From NCBI GenBank assembly GCA_963752965.1, contig CAVWAJ010000016.1:868001-932000 (forward strand): a stretch of DNA of 64,000 nucleotides, given 5' to 3'. The position numbers and the translations under genes are program-made. The stretch comes from QHXW01 sp963752965 (lineage in GTDB: Bacteria > Acidobacteriota > Terriglobia > Bryobacterales > Bryobacteraceae). The first letter of the stretch is position 1. Each line of letters begins with the position of its first letter. Under the pieces are notes generated by a model. It did not search any database. It was given only the letters and a program-made list of their open reading frames with translations, and was not told the origin of the DNA. Below are positions 17,185 to 25,263 of the stretch, in pieces.

Positions 17185-18030
17185 ATGAGCTCAAGACGTG
17201 AGTTCCTTGGCGAGGCCGCGGCTTTTCTCACCGCTACGGGAGCGCTGTCCGCACAAAGCGGCACTGGCCTGAACTTTCCGCTCGTGGACTATCACGTTCA
17301 TCTGACAGCGACGTATTCGCTGGAGGATGCGATCGCTCTATCGAAACAGCGCGGCGTGAAGTTCGGCATCGCCGAACATGCCGGCACGAAGGAAAACAAC
17401 TATCCCACCATCCTATCGAGTGACGAAGAGTTGCAGCAGTGGATTGCCAGGCTCGATGGCAGGCCGGTCTACAAGGGCGTGCAGGCCGAATGGATCGACT
17501 GGGCCAAGTGCTTTTCCAAGGATGTTTTCGCGCAGCTCGATTACGTCTTGTCGGATGCCATGACGATCCCGGGCCCTGGCGGTAAGCGCCTAAAGATGTG
17601 GCAGCCTGATTTCGATCCCGGCGACGCACAGGAATTCATCGAACGCTACGTCAAGTGGAGCGTCGAAGTGATTGAGAAGGAACCGCTGGACATCTTCTCG
17701 CACCCGACCTGGCTGCCGCCGCCCGTCGACAAGCTCTACGACACGCTCTGGACCCCGGAACGCATGAAGCCGATTATCCAAGCGCTCAAGCGTACCGGGA
17801 CCGCGGTCGAGATCGATTCGGCTTACAACATACCTGGACTGCCGTTCTTGCAACTAGCGAAGGAAGCGAAGCTGAAGTTCTCGTTTGGATCGAACAGTGG
17901 CGCCGGCGCCGTGCGCACCATTGATTTCTGCGTTGAAAGAGCCCGGGCACTTGGATTGACGGCGAACGATATGTTCGTTCCAGCGGCCCGCGGCCGGAAA
18001 CCGATTCAGCGCAGGCGCATCGCGGCCTGA
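17185..18030 (+). CDS. PHP-domain-like metal-dependent hydrolase, exported
   Basis: A 281-residue protein. SSRREFLGEAAAFLT is a Tat-type signal. The mature part starts with DYHVHLTATYS, the first His-x-His metal motif of PHP/amidohydrolase barrels, followed by GIAEHAG, AEWIDW, DIFSHPTW and FSFGSNSGA, which match the positions of the remaining PHP metal ligands; the last motif, usually a Gly-Ser-Asp-x-His, reads GSNSG, so one ligand is changed. AAGGA precedes the ATG. Substrate unknown; phosphoesterase activity would be expected from the family. Confidence 0.72.
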   Translation: MSSRREFLGEAAAFLTATGALSAQSGTGLNFPLVDYHVHLTATYSLEDAIALSKQRGVKFGIAEHAGTKENNYPTILSSDEELQQWIARLDGRPVYKGVQAEWIDWAKCFSKDVFAQLDYVLSDAMTIPGPGGKRLKMWQPDFDPGDAQEFIERYVKWSVEVIEKEPLDIFSHPTWLPPPVDKLYDTLWTPERMKPIIQALKRTGTAVEIDSAYNIPGLPFLQLAKEAKLKFSFGSNSGAGAVRTIDFCVERARALGLTANDMFVPAARGRKPIQRRRIAA

Positions 18031-18038
18031 ACGGAATC

Positions 18039-19121
18039 TTACTTCCACCGAAACAGCTTCAGCGCCGTAAAGAAACACACAATCATCCAACACGTGATGA
18101 CTGCCAGTTGTGGGCTGAGCTGCGAAAGGTGCGCGCCTTGCAACATACTACCGCGCATGGCGTCGATGACTGCCGTCAGCGGCAATGCTCTGACGAAGGG
18201 CTGAAACACGTTGGGGAAGCGGTCGGCGGAAAAGAAAACGCCGGAGAAGATCCACATCGGCAACATCACCAGGTTCATCAGCCCGGAGGCTGCTTCCATG
18301 GTTTGCGCGCGCGATGCTACCAAGAGGCCCAGCGTGCTGAAAGAGATCGAGGAAAGCAGGCAAAGCAGGGCCAGCTCCCAGAGCGGTCCGCGCACGGGCA
18401 CTCCGAAAACGAGCACGCCAAAACCCACCACGGCCGCGATCTCGATATAGAGCAGCGCGAGGCGCGAGAGCAGGAAGGAAAGCAGGTACTGCCAGCGCGG
18501 CATTGGCGAGGCGATGAGCCGCTTTAAGAGTTTCTTGCGGCGCGCGTCGACGATGGTGAAGCCGATGCCCCAAATGCCGCTGCCCATCAGGTTGGTGCCC
18601 ACCAGACCGGGAACGAGAAAATCGATGTATCGGGAACCGGGCTCGCGCATGAAATCATCGGTGACGGCGACGGCGTCACGAGCGCCGGCAGCGCGTTGTA
18701 CGGCGCGGTCCACAACCAGCTTCGCAGCGCGGCCATCCGGGTTGGTGTCGTCATAGCGGTAGGTCACGCCGCCATTCGCAGCCGGTACTGCGAGCAGCAC
18801 AATCCGCCCCGTGCGCAGCGCCCGTTCGCCCGTCGCAAGATCGACCTGCTCGACGGAGAGCCCTTTGTCGCCGCGCAACGCACCGGCAAGCTGCGGTCCC
18901 ACAGCCGCGATTTTGATTACGTCGGCGGGGCGATTGCGAAAAGCGATACCCAATCCGCCGGCCAGCAGAATGGGGAACACGAACACCCAGAAAACCGCCT
19001 CCGGCTCGCGCCAGAACTCGCGAAAGCGCACCAGGGTAAGCTGCACGAGCGAGTTCTCGATAAACGACTTGCGTTCCGCCGCCGGCCGCATTGCGCGCGC
19101 CACAGCAGTGCCCTCACTCAT
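18039..19121 (-). CDS. ABC-2 type transporter permease
   Basis: A 360-residue permease. An N-terminal membrane helix (about residues 40-60) is followed by a periplasmic domain and then five or six helices, including the ABC-2 block FTIVDARRKKLLKRLIASPM and MWIFSGVFFSADRFP near the C-terminus. This layout is that of YhhJ/YadH-like exporters. It overlaps the ATPase gene upstream by 8 bases, so the two form one transporter. The cargo is unknown; relatives export drugs, lipids or polysaccharides. Confidence 0.88.
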   Translation of the reverse strand: MSEGTAVARAMRPAAERKSFIENSLVQLTLVRFREFWREPEAVFWVFVFPILLAGGLGIAFRNRPADVIKIAAVGPQLAGALRGDKGLSVEQVDLATGERALRTGRIVLLAVPAANGGVTYRYDDTNPDGRAAKLVVDRAVQRAAGARDAVAVTDDFMREPGSRYIDFLVPGLVGTNLMGSGIWGIGFTIVDARRKKLLKRLIASPMPRWQYLLSFLLSRLALLYIEIAAVVGFGVLVFGVPVRGPLWELALLCLLSSISFSTLGLLVASRAQTMEAASGLMNLVMLPMWIFSGVFFSADRFPNVFQPFVRALPLTAVIDAMRGSMLQGAHLSQLSPQLAVITCWMIVCFFTALKLFRWK

Positions 19122-20055
19122 CGCGCAGATGCCTCCCGGTGAGGGACACGAAAACGTCCTCGAGCGTGGCGGAGTGCGTACGCAACTCCGTCAGCGGAAT
19201 GCGGTGGCGGGCCAGCTCGTCGAACAAAGCCGGCACCGCCCGGTGCAACACCGTGACCTGCAACTGATACCCGCCATTCTGACAGTGAGCCACACGCACG
19301 CCGTCGAGCTTCTCGAGCGCAGCGAGATCCAGCGGAGCGGTGCCATCCACTGCAAACTCCACCATGTGTTCGGCGCCGATCGACTCAATTAATTCGGCCG
19401 GTGTGCCGAGCGCGATCACCTTCCCATGGTCCATGACGGCCACACGTTCGCAGAGACGCTCGGCCTCGTCCATGTAGTGCGTCGTCAAAATGATAGTACG
19501 GCCTTCGGTTTTGAAACGCTCGATCAAGTCCCAAAGCTGGCGGCGCGCCTGCGGATCGAGACCGGTCGTAGGCTCGTCAAGGAAGAGCAGATCGGGGTCG
19601 CCCACCAGAGCGCACGCCAGAGCCAGCCTCTGTTTCTGGCCGCCGGACAGGCCGCCCACGCGCGAGTTCTGCTTTTCTTCGAGCTGCACCATGGCTATGA
19701 CGTCGGAAACCGCAGGCCCGCGGCGGTAGAAGCTGCGGAAGAGGTGGAGCGTTTCCTCGACGGTGAGCTTTTCCGAAAGTTGCGTCTCCTGAAGCTGGAC
19801 GCCCAGGCGCTGGCGCAGCGCGGCAGCATTGGTTTCCCACCGCAAGCCGAGCAGCTCCACGGTGCCCGCATCTGGCGCCGTGAGACCTTCGCAGATCTCG
19901 ATCGTCGTCGTTTTGCCCGCGCCGTTGGGGCCGAGCAAGCCGAAGCATTCGCCGGGACGGACCTCCAGGTCGAGCCCGTCGACCGCCACAACATCGCTAT
20001 ACGCCTTGCGGAGCCCGTGCACGCACACCGGCAGATGACTCGGCGAAATGGGCAT
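19114..20055 (-). CDS. ABC transporter ATP-binding protein (DrrA/CcmA-like)
   Basis: A 313-residue ATPase: Walker A GPNGAGKTTTIEI near residue 42, signature LSGGQKQRLALACALV, Walker B DLLFLDEPTTGLDPQAR and the H-loop LTTHYMDEAERLC. The C-terminal ~90 residues form the extension seen in DrrA-type exporters. It precedes and overlaps the permease gene, completing an ABC-2 exporter. Initiation is at an ATG; no regulator gene lies next to it. Confidence 0.92.
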   Translation of the reverse strand: MPISPSHLPVCVHGLRKAYSDVVAVDGLDLEVRPGECFGLLGPNGAGKTTTIEICEGLTAPDAGTVELLGLRWETNAAALRQRLGVQLQETQLSEKLTVEETLHLFRSFYRRGPAVSDVIAMVQLEEKQNSRVGGLSGGQKQRLALACALVGDPDLLFLDEPTTGLDPQARRQLWDLIERFKTEGRTIILTTHYMDEAERLCERVAVMDHGKVIALGTPAELIESIGAEHMVEFAVDGTAPLDLAALEKLDGVRVAHCQNGGYQLQVTVLHRAVPALFDELARHRIPLTELRTHSATLEDVFVSLTGRHLRDE

Positions 20056-20118
20056 AGTTCAGTATGTTCCGCGAGGCGGCAGCGGCGCAATTGGGAAACG
20101 GCTACCAGATCAGATGGA

Positions 20119-21474
20119 TCACTTTGCCTGCCGCGGTTTGAGCCCGAACTCCATGTGAAGCCGGATGCCCTCGATCCATACCGGACCGCGGTCGTGGTTG
20201 TAGGCCGGGTTGTCGACGCGCTGCAGATCGAACGTGGCGAAGAAACCAGGGAACAGCCGCACGCTGTAGTAGGTCTCCCAAACGTACTCCGGTGCGTAGT
20301 TCAGCTTGCCATCGCCAATCAGAAAGTCGAGTCCACCACCCGCGAGGTATAGGGCATGAACACCGGAGAGACCGCCCGCGGTAAGCGACGTCGCGACTAC
20401 GTCCTCCTTTCTGTGCCACGTCGTTCCCTTCACCGAAACGCCGCCGCTAGCCAGCCGGTCAATGGCGGTGAATGCGAAGGACGCCGTTTTGCCGTCGTTC
20501 CAACCGAGCCGTGTGAAGACCCCGATGTCCCGAGAGATCTGCTGCTCGATGTTCACGCCCATTCCGTACTTGAGAGTGCCGAAGCGGCGGACGGCGGTAA
20601 CGTCCGGAGTGGTTCCGGTTTGCGCGGCGAGGCGCAGCGCATCGGCATAGTGGCCGGAGTAGGTGTGATTCAGGTACTCGAGAACGCGGACGGCACCGGG
20701 GTGATCTCCAATAGAGTAGCGGCGCTCCTGTTCGAACGTGTCGCCGCGGTCGCGAAACAGCCGCCGGTCGAACCGCGGCCCATTGGCGACCTTGGGTTCG
20801 GCGGCGGCGCCATATCGCAATGACCAGTTGCGTGTGTGAAACTCGTGGACCATGCCCCAGGTGTAACCGCGCGTATCGGCCGGATAATCCCAGGCGCCGT
20901 TGTACATCACTCCCCAGGGTATGAACTGCGTGCGCGGATCGTGAGTGTAGTTATTATTGTCGAAAAAATCGGTGACGGAGAAGCGACCGACAACGATCGT
21001 GTAGCGGGTCATGGGACGCTCACCGGAAAGCTGGTTGGGATCGCTTTCGAAGTGCTCCTTCTCTGATCCGAAGCCGAAATCATGGGAAATATACAGCCGT
21101 GCAATATACGGTTTCGGCGTCGCGCTTGCCACGCGAGGCAGTTCACCGTTCGGAGAGTTGGCAATCCCGTTGACGCCGCTGAACCCTCTGCCGCCGGCGA
21201 TCTCCGGGTCGAAATAGAACTGCGTGTTCTCACCGAGCCGAACGCCAAAGAATAACGAAGTCGTCAATGACACGACATGTTCCGGAACGTCGTGAAGACT
21301 CAACGGTCCCTCATACGGAGAGTTGAATGTTCCGTGCTCCTGGCCAATGGAAGTGGCTTGGTAGTAGAGATTCCAGAGCTCGGGTGCTTCTTGCTCGTTA
21401 GGATCGGCCTCCTGGGCTGTCAGTTGGCGGCAACCAATCAGCGCGAGAGCCAGGAGTGCAAATTTCGTCTTCAT
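20119..21474 (-). CDS. OprB-family outer membrane porin
   Basis: A 451-residue protein with signal peptide KTKFALLALALIGCRQLTAQ. The body has the pattern of OprB carbohydrate-selective porins: alternating aromatic beta strands, the FxxDPEIAGGRGFSGVNG block, VVGRFSVTDFFDNNNYTHDPRTQF and the C-terminal LHMEFGLKP. I took the ATG at 21474 because the signal peptide begins there; a GTG-type start 39 bases upstream is in frame. It is the last gene of a metal-transport locus (Nramp-like, small membrane protein, MgtC), so it may let divalent metal rather than sugar through the outer membrane, as seen for some manganese-regulated porins; that is inference. Confidence 0.82.
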   Translation of the reverse strand: MKTKFALLALALIGCRQLTAQEADPNEQEAPELWNLYYQATSIGQEHGTFNSPYEGPLSLHDVPEHVVSLTTSLFFGVRLGENTQFYFDPEIAGGRGFSGVNGIANSPNGELPRVASATPKPYIARLYISHDFGFGSEKEHFESDPNQLSGERPMTRYTIVVGRFSVTDFFDNNNYTHDPRTQFIPWGVMYNGAWDYPADTRGYTWGMVHEFHTRNWSLRYGAAAEPKVANGPRFDRRLFRDRGDTFEQERRYSIGDHPGAVRVLEYLNHTYSGHYADALRLAAQTGTTPDVTAVRRFGTLKYGMGVNIEQQISRDIGVFTRLGWNDGKTASFAFTAIDRLASGGVSVKGTTWHRKEDVVATSLTAGGLSGVHALYLAGGGLDFLIGDGKLNYAPEYVWETYYSVRLFPGFFATFDLQRVDNPAYNHDRGPVWIEGIRLHMEFGLKPRQAK

Positions 21475-21558
21475 GATTGCGCTTTTCACGATTTGTTCTG
21501 GCAAGACGCTCACTCCCCATTTTCAGCGATGTGTAGTCCTGATTTCGTAACCGGTCCG

Positions 21559-22305
21559 TTACGCGACCTTTGCCGGCAGCAACTGCTCGCCCGCGAGTGA
21601 CGCGTCTTCGGTATCGACCGCGGCGACGACTTCCCATGAGATGGCCGTCACACTCGCTTCGAGCGAGAGCCGGGTAACGATCTGCTCCAGGAATTCATCC
21701 TTGCGTCCGGCCGTCCTGAGATGCGCTCTCACCTCCACACGATCCAGGCCTTCCTGATCTCTGCTTTCGAGCGCGACGAGAGCCAACGGCGTGGGCTGCA
21801 CATTCTGCACCAGGAGCACCCGCATATGGGCCTCGTCCGCCGCGCGGCAGGTGCAACGGAACCGGTAATGGATCTCGTGCTCCGATACCTCCGCGGAAGT
21901 ACGATTGATGCGCCGCGCCAGGGGGCGCAGCAACAGATTGGCCGCCAGCACACCGAGCGAGCCGATAGCGGCCAGGCCGAAATAGCCGAGCCCGGCCAGC
22001 GTCCCAACCGCTGCCGTGCACCAAAGTGTAGCCGCGGTGTTGAGTCCCTGGATGTTGAATCCGTCCTTGAGAATCACGCCTCCGCCGAGGAAGCCGATGC
22101 CGGAGACGACGTAAGCAGCCACACGTCCTTGGCTCCCGTCCCCCACGATCAAGCCGCCCATCACGACGAACATCGCCGAGCCGACTGCGACCAGAGCGTT
22201 GGTACGCAGGCCGGTGAGGCGTTGCCGCCACTGCCGCTCCAAGCCGATCAATCCACCGAAAAGGAGCGCCGCCAGCAGTCGAAGTGCAAAATCCATCCAG
22301 TTCAT
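21559..22305 (-). CDS. mgtC: MgtC/SapB family membrane protein
   Basis: A 248-residue protein. The N-terminal half is the MgtC domain with four or five helices and the signature LRLLAALLFGGLIGLERQW, TNALVAVGSAMFV, AAYVVSGIGFLGGGVILKD and NIQGLNTAATLWC. The C-terminal half is a soluble ACT-like domain. MgtC proteins help cells grow at low magnesium, partly by acting on the F-type ATP synthase, and are not themselves magnesium channels. It has AGGAGG a few bases before the start and lies in the Nramp-MgtC-porin unit. Confidence 0.9.
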   Translation of the reverse strand: MNWMDFALRLLAALLFGGLIGLERQWRQRLTGLRTNALVAVGSAMFVVMGGLIVGDGSQGRVAAYVVSGIGFLGGGVILKDGFNIQGLNTAATLWCTAAVGTLAGLGYFGLAAIGSLGVLAANLLLRPLARRINRTSAEVSEHEIHYRFRCTCRAADEAHMRVLLVQNVQPTPLALVALESRDQEGLDRVEVRAHLRTAGRKDEFLEQIVTRLSLEASVTAISWEVVAAVDTEDASLAGEQLLPAKVA

Positions 22306-22326
22306 CGTCGTTCACCTCCTCGGGCA

Positions 22327-22548
22327 CTAGAAAACGCCCGCCAGATCCGCCACGTGGTACAGAACCAGCAGCATCATCAGCACCAGATAGGTTCGCAGGG
22401 CCAGCAAGGAAAAGCGGACGCTCCGCGTCATGAGCATCGGCCCCAGACCGGCAGTGTCAACTTTCTGTTCCGGCAGATCATCCAGCGGGTGAACCACCAG
22501 GTACTGTTTTGGCGCCTCCAACTCATCCATGTATTGAACCGTAGTCAT
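22327..22548 (-). CDS. Small single-pass membrane protein between Nramp and MgtC genes
   Basis: A 73-residue protein with a strong AAGGAGGAG ribosome-binding site 7 bases before its ATG. A charged N-terminal half (VHPLDDLPEQ) is followed by one hydrophobic helix (about residues 48-70, LLALRTYLVLMMLLVLYH). I do not recognise a family. It sits 13 bases after the Nramp-like gene and 21 bases before mgtC, so all are likely one transcript. Small membrane proteins such as MgtR or MgtS regulate magnesium transporters elsewhere; this one could be an analogous partner, but there is no sequence likeness that I can point to. Confidence 0.68.
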   Translation of the reverse strand: MTTVQYMDELEAPKQYLVVHPLDDLPEQKVDTAGLGPMLMTRSVRFSLLALRTYLVLMMLLVLYHVADLAGVF

Positions 22549-22561
22549 GTCTCTCTCCTCC

Positions 22562-23881
22562 TTAGCTTGCCGGGAACAGATTCGGCGCCACCACTTGGGC
22601 CGCCAGAACCAGCGAGAGGACGAACAGGAGAACAATGATCGTCCAGTTCACCCGGTTGTTCCACGGCTTATTGCAGAACTCCTCCCCTAACAGCTCCTTA
22701 TCATTCAGCAGCAATTGCAAGAAGATGATGGCCGAGGGAAGCATGATGCCGGCCAGCACCTGGACGCTGACGATGATCAATTGCAGCGGCGCGCCCGGTA
22801 TTAAGACGACGGCCGCTGCCGCGCCAATGCAGGCGACATAGATGGCGTAAAAGCCGGGAGCCTTGCGTATCGGCATCTGGAGGCTGTGGGGCCAGCCTCT
22901 CACTTCGCCGTACGCCCAGGCGCTGGAGAGCGAGATCGCCGTCGTCCCCAGAACGGCCGCGTTGATCATCAGCAAGAGAATGCCGGTGCGGATCGCCGGA
23001 CCTACAATGGCCCCCAGATCCACTGCCATCTGTGCCGGATCGGTGAAACTCAGCCCGTGCATCTTCGAGGCGTTCCCGGCCAGCATCATGCACCCGGCCA
23101 CGACGATCGTAAAGCAAGCTCCAATCAGCGTGTCCAGTCGCGCCCACTTCAAGTCCGCAAACCGCAGCCGCTTGTCGGCCACGCAGCTTTGCTGAAAGAA
23201 AAGCTGCCACGGGGCGATAGTAGTTCCGACGATCCCGATCACCAGGAACACCAGCCCCGCCGTCAGGCCGCCGAGTGGCATCGATGGCAACATGGCGCCG
23301 TGCGCGATCTCGCCCAGCGCCGGCCGAAGGCGGAACGCGATAAACAGCCAGGCGACATCCAGCAGACAAAGGAACACGACCGTGCGCTCCCAGCGCAGGT
23401 AGCTTCCTGTCAGCACCAGCAGAACCAGCGCCACCGCGGAGATCGGCACGCCGATTTGCGGCGGGATACCCAGTTTCCGAAAAGCCAGATCGATGGCTGC
23501 AAATTCCGTAACCAGGGTGAGGAAGTTCACCAGCTGGAGATCCAGCAGCGAAAACCGGCCCCACCACTTCCCGAAGCGCTTGTAGATCATGGCGGCGTGG
23601 CCTTCGCCCGTGGCGATTCCCAACCGCACTACCATCTCCTGTACGAAATAGGTGATGGGCAACAACAATATCAGCAGCCAAAGCAGATGCGTGCCGTACT
23701 GCGCGCCAGCCTGGATATAGGTAGAGACCGCTCCCGCGTCATTGTCGGCCTCCATGACGATCAGTCCCGGACCGGAGACCATAAGGAAGGTCAGCAGGCC
23801 GTGAGCCCACTTGGTCCGAACCAAACGCCCCCGCGCTGGCGGAGCGCCGCCCGAGTGCACATTTTGGAGTAGCGTATTCAT
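22562..23881 (-). CDS. Nramp-related divalent metal transporter with altered metal site
   Basis: A 439-residue protein with eleven or so helices. Helix 1 carries GPGLIVMEADNDAGAVSTY, in which the Nramp DPGN metal motif reads DNDAGA, and helix 6 carries VGTTIAPWQLFF where manganese/iron Nramps have a MPH motif. The helix-6 Met that binds soft metals is therefore Ala. In Nramps this change relaxes the filter towards magnesium and calcium, and the magnesium-transporting Nramp-related proteins (NRMT) are reported to lack this Met. The MgtC gene downstream agrees with magnesium. It leads a four-gene unit; 240 bases upstream is a possible leader ORF. Confidence 0.85.
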   Translation of the reverse strand: MNTLLQNVHSGGAPPARGRLVRTKWAHGLLTFLMVSGPGLIVMEADNDAGAVSTYIQAGAQYGTHLLWLLILLLPITYFVQEMVVRLGIATGEGHAAMIYKRFGKWWGRFSLLDLQLVNFLTLVTEFAAIDLAFRKLGIPPQIGVPISAVALVLLVLTGSYLRWERTVVFLCLLDVAWLFIAFRLRPALGEIAHGAMLPSMPLGGLTAGLVFLVIGIVGTTIAPWQLFFQQSCVADKRLRFADLKWARLDTLIGACFTIVVAGCMMLAGNASKMHGLSFTDPAQMAVDLGAIVGPAIRTGILLLMINAAVLGTTAISLSSAWAYGEVRGWPHSLQMPIRKAPGFYAIYVACIGAAAAVVLIPGAPLQLIIVSVQVLAGIMLPSAIIFLQLLLNDKELLGEEFCNKPWNNRVNWTIIVLLFVLSLVLAAQVVAPNLFPAS

Positions 23882-24029
23882 CGCGGACCCTTGCGGCGAC
23901 GCTTTCGGACAAAATGAGTCCTTCGCCTCCCGCGTCGTTAGATAGCGCGGGTGGCCGTTTGCCGAAGTCTCGGACGGAGAAGCGGGACGGAGGCTCGAAC
24001 TGCCGGCGCGATTGACTTAAGCGCGCGTG

Positions 24030-24122
24030 CTATCGGCGAAAGGAGGACACTCCAGAGGGAGGCTCGGCCGATTCATTGGCGGACGGGTCTTCGAACCGCG
24101 TGTGACTACCACCGTCGGACAT
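24030..24122 (-). CDS. Possible 30-codon leader peptide upstream of the Nramp-like gene
   Basis: A short ORF with a near-perfect ribosome-binding site (AAGGAGG, 24131-24137) eight bases before its ATG. The peptide begins MSDGGSHTRFEDPS and has acidic and Pro-rich stretches (EDP, EPP), ending FRR. It lies in the 5' region of the metal-transport unit, 148 bases before the transporter start, and that stretch can fold into nested hairpins (GGCGA/TCGCC around GGAC/GTCC). Magnesium transporter genes elsewhere (mgtA/mgtL) use acidic, Pro-rich leaders that destabilise ribosomes at low magnesium. The coding call rests only on the ribosome-binding site and context. Confidence 0.4.
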   Translation of the reverse strand: MSDGGSHTRFEDPSANESAEPPSGVSSFRR

Positions 24123-24248
24123 GCAGGGCGCCTCCTTATTCTTGAAGTGAGAGTGACGCGCTTCACAGTGCGTTGCTCTGTTCGCAGAGTAGCACGGTAT
24201 TCTGCGGGCAGGCAAGAAAAAAATCCTAAAATCTTCCTGCCGCTATAT

Positions 24249-24264
24249 ATACCCCCTTAGGTAT
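24249..24264. promoter_or_regulatory. CsoR/RcnR-type operator 1
   Basis: The 16-base partial palindrome ATACCCCCTTAGGTAT has the ATAC-C-tract-GTAT form of CsoR/RcnR/FrmR operators. It lies 72 bases before the start of the RcnR-like repressor gene and before the divergent metal-transport unit. Confidence 0.68.
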
Positions 24265-24271
24265 CTGTATC

Positions 24272-24287
24272 ATACCCGCCCCGGTAT
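24272..24287. promoter_or_regulatory. CsoR/RcnR-type operator 2
   Basis: A second copy, ATACCCGCCCCGGTAT, with the same ATACCC...GGTAT frame as operator 1 and offset from it by 23 bases, about two helical turns. Two sites in phase would suit the tetrameric repressors of this family. It ends 49 bases before the repressor start, so autoregulation is likely. Confidence 0.65.
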
Positions 24288-24336
24288 CGGGTTCGGCTCC
24301 CAGAGCCCTCGTGACCCTGGTACGCTAAAGAACGGC

Positions 24337-24615
24337 ATGGCACACGTCATTCGAGACAAGAAGAAGCTGCTGCATCGCATCCGGCGGATTCGCGGGCAGG
24401 TCGAGGCGATCGAAAGGGCCCTCGAAGAAGAGGCGGATTGCGCGGACACGCTGCACACCATCGCCGCGGCCCGCGGCGCCATGGATTCCCTGATGGCCGA
24501 AGTCATCGAGGGACACGTCCGTTTTCACGTGGTAGATCCGGACAAGAAACCGACGTCAGAGCAGGCTCGGGCCGCCCAAGAATTGATTGACGTGGTCAAG
24601 CTCTACCTGCGCTAG
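24337..24615 (+). CDS. Metal-sensing repressor of the CsoR/RcnR family (RcnR-type ligand set)
   Basis: A 92-residue all-helical protein of the CsoR/RcnR/FrmR family (HIRRIRGQVEAIERAL-like helix 1, IAAARGAMDSLMAEVI helix 2). The ligand positions match RcnR: His3 (MAH), Cys35 (EADCAD), His60 and His64 (GHVRFH), with the free N-terminus expected as a further ligand. Copper CsoR would have a Cys/His/Cys triad and FrmR a Glu at position 64, so a nickel/cobalt-like or related divalent-metal sensor is most likely. It is divergent from the Nramp-MgtC-porin unit with two operator-like sites between. Confidence 0.86.
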   Translation: MAHVIRDKKKLLHRIRRIRGQVEAIERALEEEADCADTLHTIAAARGAMDSLMAEVIEGHVRFHVVDPDKKPTSEQARAAQELIDVVKLYLR

Positions 24616-24695
24616 CGGCCAGTGAGCGGTCCCCAATTGTAAAACCCGCGATTCCGGACTTGCGTCCTCCGTTCCCGTGCCGCCATCATATCCTT

Positions 24696-25250
24696 ATGCT
24701 AAAAATTACGCTTCTGACTTTGGGAATGGCTTGGTTTCTCGGCGGCACGGCTCTGTTCGGCGCGTCGAGTGTTTATGACTTCACGCTGCCGTCCATCGAC
24801 GGCTCGGATGCGTCGCTCAGCCAGTACAAGGGCAAAGTGCTGCTGCTCGTGAATGTCGCCAGCAAGTGCGGATATACGCCGCAGTATGCCGGCCTGGAAT
24901 CGCTGTATGAGAAATACAAGGGTCAGGGTTTGGTGGTGATCGGTTTTCCGGCGAACAACTTCGGCGCGCAGGAACCCGGCACCAATGAGGAAATCAAGAG
25001 CTTCTGCACCCGCACATACCACGTGAGCTTTCCGATGTATGCGAAGGTGTCCGTCAAGGGCAGCGACAAAACGCCGCTGTACCACTACCTGACGGAAGAA
25101 GCCAATCCATCGACGAATGGCGAAATCGGCTGGAACTTCACCAAATTCCTGGTCGATCGCAACGGCAAAGTGATCGCGCGGTTCGATTCCAAAATCAAGC
25201 CGGATGACACAGGATTAGTGGAAGCGGTCGAGAAAGCCTTGAACCAGTAA
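24696..25250 (+). CDS. Glutathione peroxidase-like thiol peroxidase, exported
   Basis: A 184-residue protein. A signal peptide (ITLLTLGMAWFLGGTALFG) precedes a glutathione-peroxidase domain with the catalytic Cys in VASKCGYTPQY, the Gln in FGAQEPG and the Trp-Asn of WNFTKF. The usual FPCNQF reads FPANNF, so one Cys is missing; the other family Cys in IKSFCTRTY is present and could resolve the sulfenic acid. Such Cys enzymes usually run on thioredoxin. It reduces lipid or organic peroxides, here probably in the periplasm. The ATG at 24696 gives the signal peptide a compact start. Confidence 0.88.
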   Translation: MLKITLLTLGMAWFLGGTALFGASSVYDFTLPSIDGSDASLSQYKGKVLLLVNVASKCGYTPQYAGLESLYEKYKGQGLVVIGFPANNFGAQEPGTNEEIKSFCTRTYHVSFPMYAKVSVKGSDKTPLYHYLTEEANPSTNGEIGWNFTKFLVDRNGKVIARFDSKIKPDDTGLVEAVEKALNQ

Positions 25251-25263
25251 ACGGGATCGGCGC

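Noticed and set aside
19426..20352. A 308-codon plus-strand frame opposite the ABC ATPase and porin
   Set aside because: Antisense shadow; both minus-strand genes have complete family motifs.
23882..24130. Magnesium (M-box) or manganese (yybP-ykoY) riboswitch in the leader of the Nramp-like gene
   Set aside because: A short CGCCAAUG stretch recalls the M-box core, but the remaining conserved blocks and pairings are not found by eye. A covariance-model search would settle it.
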